A DNA stretch of 50,606 bases. It comes from an uncultured Granulosicoccaceae bacterium. GTDB lineage: Bacteria; Pseudomonadota; Gammaproteobacteria; Granulosicoccales; Granulosicoccaceae. The notes beneath the pieces are model-generated. The model searched no databases, was not told the DNA's origin, and worked only from the letters and a program-made list of their open reading frames with translations. Positions 44,453 to 50,606 of the stretch are shown piece after piece. Location: contig CALAJN010000012.1 in NCBI GenBank assembly GCA_937922675.1, positions 1-50,606 on the forward strand, read 5' to 3'. The first letter of the stretch is position 1. Every line of letters begins with the position of its first letter. The translations under genes and the position numbers were made by a program.

Positions 44453-44895
44453 TCGGGCACTTTAGCAATATCGCATACCAATGCGGTTGTCGGCGCATCG
44501 GTTCGGTTGTAGACCCAGTGCACTGTTTTCTCGTCTTCTGTGATGGTGCCAAAGCCGTCAGCGGTGTAGGTTTGTTCACCCGTTGGCCGACCTTCTACCC
44601 ACTCGCCCTGCACCATGGTGACGATACCAGGGCGATCTTCGTGACTGTGTTGCGCGATCTGTCCGCCGGGTGCGACACCCACCGCACGCATTCGCAGCGT
44701 ATAGCCTTCGAGACCTATCGTTGCTTGCAGCGTTTCTGGAGCGAGCTCCGCCAACAAATCGACACCAATGCCCTGGTGCTCTGTGGGGCCCGTCAACGCG
44801 GCCTGTACTTTCGGAATCGATACCGCGGCGGCGACGCCAATGGCGATACCGATAGGCAGAAATTTCAGTGCGGGGGTGACCTTGATCGTTTGCAT
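44449..44895 (-). CDS. Exported or anchored cupin-domain protein
   Basis: A 148-residue protein starting at ATG 44895, with AGAGG eight bases upstream; the frame to 45339 would run through the divergent promoter and regulator gene. Residues 9-31 are hydrophobic (FLPIGIAIGVAAAVSIPKVQA) and give a signal peptide or anchor. The cupin barrel has motif 1 as GGQIAQHSHEDRPGIVTMVQ, followed by GEWVEG and the second strand pair ending EKTVHWVYNRTDAP. The His residues fit a metal site. A sensor or small-molecule-binding role in the periplasm is possible. It is coupled to the Old Yellow Enzyme gene. Confidence 0.82.
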   Translation of the reverse strand: MQTIKVTPALKFLPIGIAIGVAAAVSIPKVQAALTGPTEHQGIGVDLLAELAPETLQATIGLEGYTLRMRAVGVAPGGQIAQHSHEDRPGIVTMVQGEWVEGRPTGEQTYTADGFGTITEDEKTVHWVYNRTDAPTTALVCDIAKVPE

Positions 44896-44954
44896 TTTGA
44901 TTGCCTCTGCGGGTACGGTGAAAGGCAACGCTATATGTCTACGAGGTCTGATGG

Positions 44955-44975
44955 CGAGTGAGAAGTTTTCACTCG
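44955..44975. promoter_or_regulatory. Probable LysR-type regulator binding site
   Basis: CGAGTGA-N7-TCACTCG is a perfect 7-bp inverted repeat. Its core fits the LysR T-N11-A rule (TGA-N7-TCA). It lies 60 bp upstream of the cupin start and 74 bp upstream of the LysR start in the divergent gap. Confidence 0.72.
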
Positions 44976-45048
44976 GACCTGCAGGATTTTCATGCTTTGC
45001 CGCACAGCAGAACGTTGCAGAGCCGGACGAGGTGTCAGGACTGTACTT

Positions 45049-45987
45049 ATGGCCAATCGCAAACTGCCTCCTTTCGCTGCGGTCCGGGCGTTTGAAAGTG
45101 TCGCACGCCACCTGAGTGTCAAGCGAGCATCTGAAGAGCTCTGCCTGAGTCCCTCCGCGGTAAGTCATCAACTTCGGGCGCTGGAGGCGTACTTTGACAC
45201 CGCGCTGTTCGAGCGCAAGAGCAACCGCCTGCGTTTGACACTGACGGGTGAAAGCTACGCCACTCGGATGACCGCTCTGCTGGATGATTTTGATCGGAGC
45301 ACGCGGAGCGTACACGACAAGACTGAACAGCCATTTCATGTTGTCTGCACACCCAGTTTTGCATCACGCTGGCTTGTACCACGCCTTGATCGCTTGCGTT
45401 TCGGCGCGCAGATTCGGTTGCGCATAAGTGATGGCTTGCCCGATACAGATTTTGCATCCAATGATGCAGACGTGGCGATTCAATGGGCAGACAACGCAGT
45501 GCCCGGCGTGATAACAGAGCCACTGATGATTTCTGGTAGATATCCTGTCGCCAGCCCGTCTCTGGTTGAACGCGAAAACATACGCGTGCCCGAGGACTTG
45601 CTGCGTGTACCGTTGATTCATTTTGAAACCATGGATGGTTGGGCACAATGGTTTGAGGCAGTCGGACTCGAAGTACCCAATTTCCCGCGCGGGCCCATCT
45701 TCCCACATTGCGAGCTGGCGACAACCGCCGCTGAGCTCGGTCAAGGGGTTGCAATGGCGCTGGATGCAACGGTGCGAGACTCACAGCGGCAAGGTCGTCT
45801 GCTGCGCTTGTTCGACACGAGCATTCCCATGCATTGCGTCATCTACTCGGTTGCCTATCCAGAGCCGCGAAAGAATGATCCGCGTATCCGTGAGTTTTCG
45901 GATTGGTTACATGCAGAGGCGGCGCAAGAAGGAGTGCATCCAGGTGCCGACCCTGAGTTTGTGAGACAGAGCCTGTGCTCAATTTAG
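45049..45987 (+). CDS. LysR-family regulator, GcvA-like
   Basis: A 312-residue protein starting at ATG 45049, giving the classical start MANRKLPPFAAVRAFESVAR. The N-terminal winged helix has VKRASEELCLSPSAVSHQLR, then LEAYFDTALFERKSNRLRLT. The C-terminal half is a type II periplasmic-binding-like effector domain. It contains FHVVCTPSFASRWLVPRLDR and WADNAVPG, close in layout to the GcvA group. It is transcribed divergently from the cupin and Old Yellow Enzyme genes and probably activates them. Confidence 0.9.
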   Translation: MANRKLPPFAAVRAFESVARHLSVKRASEELCLSPSAVSHQLRALEAYFDTALFERKSNRLRLTLTGESYATRMTALLDDFDRSTRSVHDKTEQPFHVVCTPSFASRWLVPRLDRLRFGAQIRLRISDGLPDTDFASNDADVAIQWADNAVPGVITEPLMISGRYPVASPSLVERENIRVPEDLLRVPLIHFETMDGWAQWFEAVGLEVPNFPRGPIFPHCELATTAAELGQGVAMALDATVRDSQRQGRLLRLFDTSIPMHCVIYSVAYPEPRKNDPRIREFSDWLHAEAAQEGVHPGADPEFVRQSLCSI

Positions 45988-46467
45988 CTCAGGACTTGCT
46001 CGATAACTCGGTTGCGCTCTTCAGCAATGACATGTGTTGTGCCATCACGATACGGCGTGTTTCGTTGGTGGCAGATGTTGCGTTTGGGGGGAGCGACCGT
46101 CGTGTTTTGGCGATCGCCGGTCTGTTTATGTAGCGGGCAAAGCGCTAGAGTTTCTTGCATTGAGCGGCTCTTGAGTGAACCTCCGCGCCTGCACAACCAG
46201 TACCTTCGAAGCGAACGGCAACCGGCTCGTTTCTGAAGCCAAAGAACGAGCCACCATCCGGAAGTCACTGAAGACAGGTGGCAAAGCTTGCGCTCAGCTA
46301 CCGAGACGCACTCCAAGCCGACGAGGACGCTCAAGCAGCAGAACGTCTTCGAAAACTGACCGCCCAGGATGAGGAATGCTCAACTGGCGCGACTTGAGCT
46401 ATTCGTGTTTGTTGATATTTTCAGGTACGTTAGAGCTTCCGGGCTGTGTATCGAAGAGGGTTGTGTC
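45988..46467. other. Gap with a possible transposase remnant
   Basis: Between the LysR gene and the DUF1272 gene I find one short transposase-like piece on the minus strand (listed separately). There is also a short helical-looking plus-strand frame near 46285-46395 (ALSYRDALQADEDAQAAERL) bounded by stops. Nothing intact is present. Confidence 0.4.
46026..46058 (-). mobile_element. Possible IS91-type transposase scrap
   Basis: The minus strand encodes TPYRDGTTHVI, which matches from memory the conserved (L)KTPYRDGTTHVIFEP segment near the end of IS91-family transposases. After it the reading runs into unrelated residues and a stop at 45984. Only eleven residues support this, so chance is not excluded. 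Confidence 0.35.
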
Positions 46468-46776
46468 GTGTTGGAATTGAGACCCAATTGCGAGTGTTGC
46501 GATAAGGATTTACCACCGGATTCAGAGGAGGCCATGATCTGTACTTACGAGTGCACCTTTTGCAGACAATGCGTGGATGAGGTTTTGCGTAATGTCTGTC
46601 CCAACTGTGGTGGCGGGTTTGTATTACGGCCAATCAGGCCCAAGGTGGCGCGTAGAGAAGGTGTGAGTCTCAATCATCATCCAGCCAGCACCAAACGAAT
46701 CCATACTCGGTATTCTCGGGAGGAGCTTTCCGAGTTTTCTCAACAACATGCACACGTCTTGCCCAAGGATAGGTAG
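46468..46776 (+). CDS. DUF1272 zinc-ribbon protein
   Basis: A 102-residue protein starting at a GTG at 46468, with AGAGGG nine bases upstream. The start gives the family N terminus MLELRPNCECCDKDLPP. The Cys pattern is CECC, then CTYECTFCRQC, then CPNCGGGF, which would bind two zinc ions in a treble-clef or ribbon fold. The end LNHHPASTKRIHTRYSREEL is also typical. The frame runs upstream to 46369, but that part is not conserved. The family is widespread and has no known function. Confidence 0.88.
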   Translation: MLELRPNCECCDKDLPPDSEEAMICTYECTFCRQCVDEVLRNVCPNCGGGFVLRPIRPKVARREGVSLNHHPASTKRIHTRYSREELSEFSQQHAHVLPKDR

Positions 46777-46883
46777 TCATCCGGTGTAAGCGATTTATTC
46801 ACCCCATGGTTGATCCATACTCGGCTATCCATCAGCAGCGATCCGGAAGGTAGTGGTATCGAAAGAAGTGGCAGAAGCTGCCC

Positions 46884-47897
46884 TTAGCTGTTTTCCTGCG
46901 GATGCCCTGTGCTCTGTCGCAGCATCATCTCACCTGCCATGATAATTCGACGCTTGCCAAGCTCGGGTTGCTCGATGCGTTCACGCGTCAACTCGACAGC
47001 TCTGGCAAGCATGGCCTCCATGGGTTGGCGCACCGTGGTGAGTCGATAGCTCCTGTACCCGGCGGTGGCTTCATCATCGTAACCTGCCACAGCGATGTCC
47101 CTGGGCACTTGCCGGTCACAGCAGGACTGCAGGGCATCCATGACGCCAAAGGCCATGCTATCGGTTGCCGCGGCGATTGCGTCGAGGTCGGGATGGTGTT
47201 TGATCAAGGTCACGGCTGCCTCGTAGCCGCCTCGGTAGGTGAACTCGCAGTGTGTCTTGACGGGCGCAGGTAGACCCGCATCGGCGCACCCGGTGGCAAA
47301 CCCGTTGTACCGAAGGCGGCTGACAAAGCTGCTGGATGGGCCGTACAGATAAGCCGTGTTCACGGCTCCGCGTAAGGCAAGCTCGTGTGCGATAGCGGCA
47401 GAGCTTGCCGCATTGTCTGACATCACTTCGTCAACGGTGTCGGCCTTGATCTGGCGATTTACCAGGCAGAGTGCGACACCGGCATCGGCGCAGCGACTGA
47501 CCGCGCTCTCTGACAGCACACTGGAGCAGACAATGGCTTCGACCTGATAATCCAGTAGCGCGGTAACGGCTCCATCGGCGAGCGAATCGGCGTCGACCAC
47601 CTGCAACAAGGCACCGCTGCCGGAAGCGCGCAGGAGTTCGGTAATTCCGCGCAGCGCGTTGACGTAGCTTTGTTCCGTGTGTTGGTTGACGATCATGCCA
47701 AGCAGTCCCGAGCGACCCTTGCCAAGAGAGCGGGCGATGGCGTTGGGTCGATAGTCGAGGCTATCGGCCGCGGCGAGGATGCGTGCTCGCATGCGAGCCG
47801 ATACGCTAGCGTCGGCGGTAAACGCCCGCGATACCGCTGATTGGCTGACGCCTGCCAGCTCGGCAACATCGTAGGAGGTAACTCGGCGGGAGGGCAT
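46884..47897 (-). CDS. LacI-family transcriptional regulator
   Basis: A 337-residue repressor starting at ATG 47897. The N-terminal HTH reads TSYDVAELAGVSQSAVSRAF, with the hinge helix at RPNAIARSLGKGRSG. The sugar-binding core has ALRGITELLRASG, GYDDEATAGYRSYRLTTVRQ and the C-terminal AVELTRERIEQPE. It is divergent from a CUT1 sugar ABC operon and probably represses that operon and itself until the sugar binds. A LacI-type palindrome lies in the shared gap. Confidence 0.92.
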   Translation of the reverse strand: MPSRRVTSYDVAELAGVSQSAVSRAFTADASVSARMRARILAAADSLDYRPNAIARSLGKGRSGLLGMIVNQHTEQSYVNALRGITELLRASGSGALLQVVDADSLADGAVTALLDYQVEAIVCSSVLSESAVSRCADAGVALCLVNRQIKADTVDEVMSDNAASSAAIAHELALRGAVNTAYLYGPSSSFVSRLRYNGFATGCADAGLPAPVKTHCEFTYRGGYEAAVTLIKHHPDLDAIAAATDSMAFGVMDALQSCCDRQVPRDIAVAGYDDEATAGYRSYRLTTVRQPMEAMLARAVELTRERIEQPELGKRRIIMAGEMMLRQSTGHPQENS

Positions 47898-47979
47898 GCG
47901 ACAAGGGGCAGATCGGCGGCTTCGGCAACCGAAACCGTACCGCATGCAGCCGCCCCACACCGGTTTTGCATCCGCATTC

Positions 47980-47989
47980 AACACGTGTT
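47980..47989. promoter_or_regulatory. Probable LacI-family operator
   Basis: AACACGTGTT is a perfect palindrome with the central CG typical of LacI-family sites. It lies 83 bp before the LacI start and 79 bp before the binding-protein start. Confidence 0.5.
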
Positions 47990-48067
47990 AGGTTTGGTGA
48001 CCGGCAGTCTCAACACCTTGGCTCAGAGCCGAGGTCTGTACGTGTCTTCGCACCCAGGAGTCTCAGG

Positions 48068-49390
48068 ATGAAATTGACGTATCGACGTACCGTTGCAAGT
48101 GCGCTTGTTGCGGCCACGGCAACACTCTTCACTACCGCCGCTCTGTCCGATAAGTACGGTCTCAAGGAGGGCAAGCCGTATGAGGGCACAACGCTCAACA
48201 TCCTGTCGGTAGTGACGCCACAGTTTGATGGGCTCATGCTGCGCGATGAGGAATTTACTGAACTCACCGGCATTGAGACCGAGTGGACCTTCATACCCTT
48301 CGGTTCATTGCAGGAGAAGCTGACCGCCGAGGGTGTTGCCGCCAACGGTACCTATGACGTCGTCAATTACCTCGATAGCTGGGGGCCACCCAATGCGCAC
48401 TGGCTTGCCACCATCGACGAACGTCTGGAGGAGGACGGCATCTCGATGGATCGTTACCCGGCGGCCTTCGCGCGTTCCGCACAGTTCGAGGGCAAGACCC
48501 TGGGCTTCCCCCTGCGAGCGCACGCGCAATTGATGTTCTATCGCAAGGATCTGATTTCCGAACCCCCCGAGACATGGGATGACGTGGTGCGCATCGGCAA
48601 GGAACTGCGAGAGAGCAACGCCGACGTGGAGCCGCTGGCGCTGTACTACAACAATGACGGCAACCGTCAGAATCTGTTCATCTGGTTGAATTTTCTGTGG
48701 GCGGCCGGTGCCGATGTGTTCGACGCGGACGGGCGACCAGCCTGGGATTCCGAGGCGGGCCTGAAAGCGACAGAGGACTACATTGCGCTGCACACCACCC
48801 ACGGTGTGACCAATCCGGCCTCGCTGTCCTTTGTTGAACAGGACGCCCGTCAGTCCTTCATGCAAGGCAAGTCCGCCATGATCCCGGTCTGGTGGTGGGC
48901 CTACTCTTCTATGATCAACCCGGAGTCCTCCGTGTTGACCGAGGATCAGGTGGGCTTTGTCGGCATGCCGGCTTATGAAGGTGAGACAGTGACCTACGCG
49001 ATCTCGATGCCGTTCTCCATCTCGTCGTACTCGGACAAGCAGGATGCTGCGTGGGAGTTCCTCAAGTGGTTGTCCAACCCCGAGATGGACAAGGCTAACG
49101 CGATAGAGCGTGAGGTTGCCGGACAGCCGATTGTCAACAACGTGGTGACGCATATCGCGAGCTTGCAGGATCCGGACGTCAACGCGGCCAATGCCAATAT
49201 CCAGCAGGCGGCGTGGGCTTCGCTGGAGAATTCCGACATCATGCCGCAGATTGCCGAGTGGCCCGAGGTCGGTGACTTGCTGTCCGGTGCCATTGCCGAA
49301 GCGGCCGGCGGCGGTGATGTGCGTGAGCTCATGACTGCGGCGGCTGAACAGGCCACCAAAGTACTTAAGCGAGCCGGCCGTATCGACTAG
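48068..49390 (+). CDS. CUT1 sugar ABC transporter substrate-binding protein
   Basis: A 440-residue precursor starting at ATG 48068, with AGGAG seven bases upstream. The signal peptide covers about residues 1-26 (VASALVAATATLFTTAALS). The mature protein has the MalE-type type II binding fold: LNILSVVTPQFDGLMLRDEE, NGTYDVVNYLDSWGP, PLRAHAQLMFYRKDL, WDDVVRIGKELRES, QGKSAMIPVWWW and AAWEFLKWLSNPEM. The aromatic cluster PVWWWAYSS probably stacks on the sugar. It is the first gene of an operon with MalF- and MalG-like permeases. Confidence 0.9.
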   Translation: MKLTYRRTVASALVAATATLFTTAALSDKYGLKEGKPYEGTTLNILSVVTPQFDGLMLRDEEFTELTGIETEWTFIPFGSLQEKLTAEGVAANGTYDVVNYLDSWGPPNAHWLATIDERLEEDGISMDRYPAAFARSAQFEGKTLGFPLRAHAQLMFYRKDLISEPPETWDDVVRIGKELRESNADVEPLALYYNNDGNRQNLFIWLNFLWAAGADVFDADGRPAWDSEAGLKATEDYIALHTTHGVTNPASLSFVEQDARQSFMQGKSAMIPVWWWAYSSMINPESSVLTEDQVGFVGMPAYEGETVTYAISMPFSISSYSDKQDAAWEFLKWLSNPEMDKANAIEREVAGQPIVNNVVTHIASLQDPDVNAANANIQQAAWASLENSDIMPQIAEWPEVGDLLSGAIAEAAGGGDVRELMTAAAEQATKVLKRAGRID

Positions 49391-49406
49391 AAAACCAGAG
49401 CCGATA

Positions 49407-49438
49407 GCCTGGTGGCGGTGACACAACCGCCACCAGGC
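49407..49438 (+). promoter_or_regulatory. Intercistronic 13-bp stem-loop between binding-protein and permease genes
   Basis: GCCTGGTGGCGGT and ACCGCCACCAGGC form a perfect 13-bp stem with a 6-base loop, starting 16 bp after the binding-protein stop. No T-run follows. As between malE and malF in E. coli, such a structure can protect the upstream mRNA and lower permease expression. The GTG at 49412 lies inside the stem. Confidence 0.8.
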
Positions 49439-49459
49439 ATCGCGTCCTTGCCGCTGCTG

Positions 49460-50344
49460 ATGCGCGACCGAACGCTCAAGTACCTGTTGGTGGCGCCCGC
49501 CGTCCTTGTGGTGTTCGCCACAGCGGTGTGGCCGCTGGCCGAGTCGCTGCGTTACTCGTTTTATGCAGGCAGGTTGTCGCGTCCCGACTTCCCGCAGGCC
49601 TTCATCGGTATCGAGAACTACACCTGGGCTTTCTTTGAAGAGCCCGCGTTCTGGAACTCGGTCTGGGTGACGCTCACTTTCACCTTGGTCACGGTGTTTC
49701 TGACCACGGTGCTGGCGCTGGGTTTTGCGCTACTGCTTGCGCCGGGCGGGCGGTTTCGCGTGGGTGTGCAAGCCTTGCTCATCCTGCCGTTCGCGATGAG
49801 CCCGGCTCTGATTGGTGTGTCGTTCCGGTTCATGTTCAACCCCGAGTTCGGTCTGTTTGACGCCTTCTTCGGTGCGCTGATGCCGGGGCTGGCCAATCTG
49901 TCTTGGTTGTCGGACCCCACGCTTGCATTCTGGGTTGTGGTGATGGCCGATGTATGGGGCTGGATCCCGTTCCTGACGCTGGTATTGATTGGTGGACTTG
50001 CCTCGATTCCGCAAGAGACACTTGAGGCCGGCCGAATCGATGGGGCCTCGGGCATACGCATCTTGCGTGATATCACGCTGCCGCAACTCAAGCCGGTGTT
50101 GGCCGTGGTGATCATCCTGAAGGCCATATTTTCACTCAAGACCTTCGACCTGGTCTACATGCTGACCAACGGTGGCCCGGGTAATGCCACACAGACCTTG
50201 TCCCACTACGTCTACTTCAACGGGCTGAAGTACTCCAACATCGGCTACTCGGCATCGGTAGCGTGGCTGATGGTGCTGCCCATGCTTGTGCTGACCTGGG
50301 CCTACACGCGACTGGTCTTTGCGCGCCCCGGTGACGCACAATGA
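49460..50344 (+). CDS. CUT1 sugar ABC transporter permease, MalF-like
   Basis: A 294-residue inner-membrane permease with six predicted helices, the first being YLLVAPAVLVVFATAVWPLA. The conserved EAA loop reads IPQETLEAGRIDGASGIRIL, then RDITLPQLKPV, and contacts the ATPase. I prefer the ATG at 49460 because it gives the usual short N terminus before helix 1 and lies beyond the stem-loop. The GTG at 49412 would add 16 residues but sits within the hairpin and has no ribosome site. Its stop overlaps the next permease gene (ATGA). Confidence 0.9.
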   Translation: MRDRTLKYLLVAPAVLVVFATAVWPLAESLRYSFYAGRLSRPDFPQAFIGIENYTWAFFEEPAFWNSVWVTLTFTLVTVFLTTVLALGFALLLAPGGRFRVGVQALLILPFAMSPALIGVSFRFMFNPEFGLFDAFFGALMPGLANLSWLSDPTLAFWVVVMADVWGWIPFLTLVLIGGLASIPQETLEAGRIDGASGIRILRDITLPQLKPVLAVVIILKAIFSLKTFDLVYMLTNGGPGNATQTLSHYVYFNGLKYSNIGYSASVAWLMVLPMLVLTWAYTRLVFARPGDAQ

Positions 50345-50606
50345 CCCTATCGGGCCGGCAGCAGCGGCGCTTCTGGAATACCGTACAGATCGTATTGATC
50401 CTTGCCTTCACAGCGGTCATGCTCGTGCCTATCGCGTGGATTGCACTGGCGGCGTTCAAGCAGCACGTTGACGTGTATCAATTGAAGTTGCTTTTCACGC
50501 CCACGCTCGAGAACTTCGTAACGGTTTTCCAGGCGCCTTATCATCTGGGTGAGAAGCTGTTCAACTCGACTGTGGTTGCCACGGCAACGGTCCTGATAGC
50601 GATCCC
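50341..50606 (+). CDS. CUT1 sugar ABC transporter permease, MalG-like (partial)
   Basis: The first 88 codons are present; the gene leaves the window on the right. Helix 1 is IVLILAFTAVMLVPIAWIAL, followed by AAFKQHVDVYQ and NFVTVFQ, then the start of helix 2 (FNSTVVATATVLIAI). This is the standard MalG-type N terminus. It overlaps the MalF-like gene by four bases. An ATPase subunit and sugar-metabolism genes would be expected beyond the edge. Confidence 0.88.
   Translation, partial: MTLSGRQQRRFWNTVQIVLILAFTAVMLVPIAWIALAAFKQHVDVYQLKLLFTPTLENFVTVFQAPYHLGEKLFNSTVVATATVLIAI

Noticed and set aside
46285-46395. Helical-looking peptide on the plus strand upstream of the DUF1272 gene
   Set aside because: It is bounded by stops, without start or ribosome site. 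It may be a remnant but is too short to assign.
48305-49426. 373-codon minus-strand frame
   Set aside because: It is antisense to the sugar-binding protein gene, which has a signal peptide, family motifs and a ribosome site.

Overview
The window is from a moderately GC-rich, Gram-negative proteobacterium. Signal peptides, a YajG-like lipoprotein remnant, an OmpA-family protein and a GlyGly/Cys-type C-terminal sorting signal all point to an outer membrane. The mix of catabolic operons, sugar ABC transporters and a spondin/VCBS pair resembles a free-living, probably marine, gamma- or alphaproteobacterium. I cannot fix the lineage from sequence alone. I see no tRNA, rRNA, CRISPR array or intact insertion sequence.

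Layout. 1-2400 (minus): a membrane protein running off the left edge, then a VCBS-repeat secreted protein and a spondin-domain lipoprotein. 2500-8480 (minus): a tightly packed catabolic operon with its own GntR regulator (GntR, DapA-family lyase/synthase, aldehyde dehydrogenase, PuuB-like and DadA-like FAD oxidoreductases), ending in a fragment of an M24 peptidase gene. 8669-17193 (plus): a type I restriction-modification island of six genes: a half-size specificity protein, hsdM, two-TRD hsdS, rhuM, hsdR and a YgjP-like metallopeptidase, nearly all overlapping. 17425-22110 (plus): a gliding-type ABC exporter operon (ATPase, permease, GldG-like, DUF4340). 22447-27900 (minus): a CUT2-type sugar uptake operon (binding protein, double ATPase, two permeases) with an SMP-30 family lactonase.

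28223-34000 is a degraded stretch. It holds an ABC-ATPase/binding-protein chimera, a nitroreductase with an internal deletion, a YajG-like gene without its 5' end next to a DUF222/HNH endonuclease gene, and a pRiA4b ORF-3-like fragment. Within it lies an intact HxlR regulator divergent from an Hsp31/HchA-type gene. 34067-36387 (plus): a TM-helix mechanosensitive-channel-like protein and an OmpA-family protein. 36504-43000: two large surface or secreted proteins with internal repeats, separated by a LuxR-type regulator. 43241-45987: an Old Yellow Enzyme family oxidoreductase with a coupled cupin protein, divergent from a LysR regulator. 46468-50606: a DUF1272 protein, then a LacI regulator divergent from a CUT1 sugar ABC operon (binding protein, MalF-like, MalG-like) that leaves the window on the right.

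Three things stand out. First, the restriction island carries a single-TRD HsdS-like protein in addition to a complete HsdS, with a perfect bipartite palindrome just upstream. Second, two surface proteins are built from repeats I do not recognise. Third, the window contains an unusual number of gene remnants and in-frame deletion scars.
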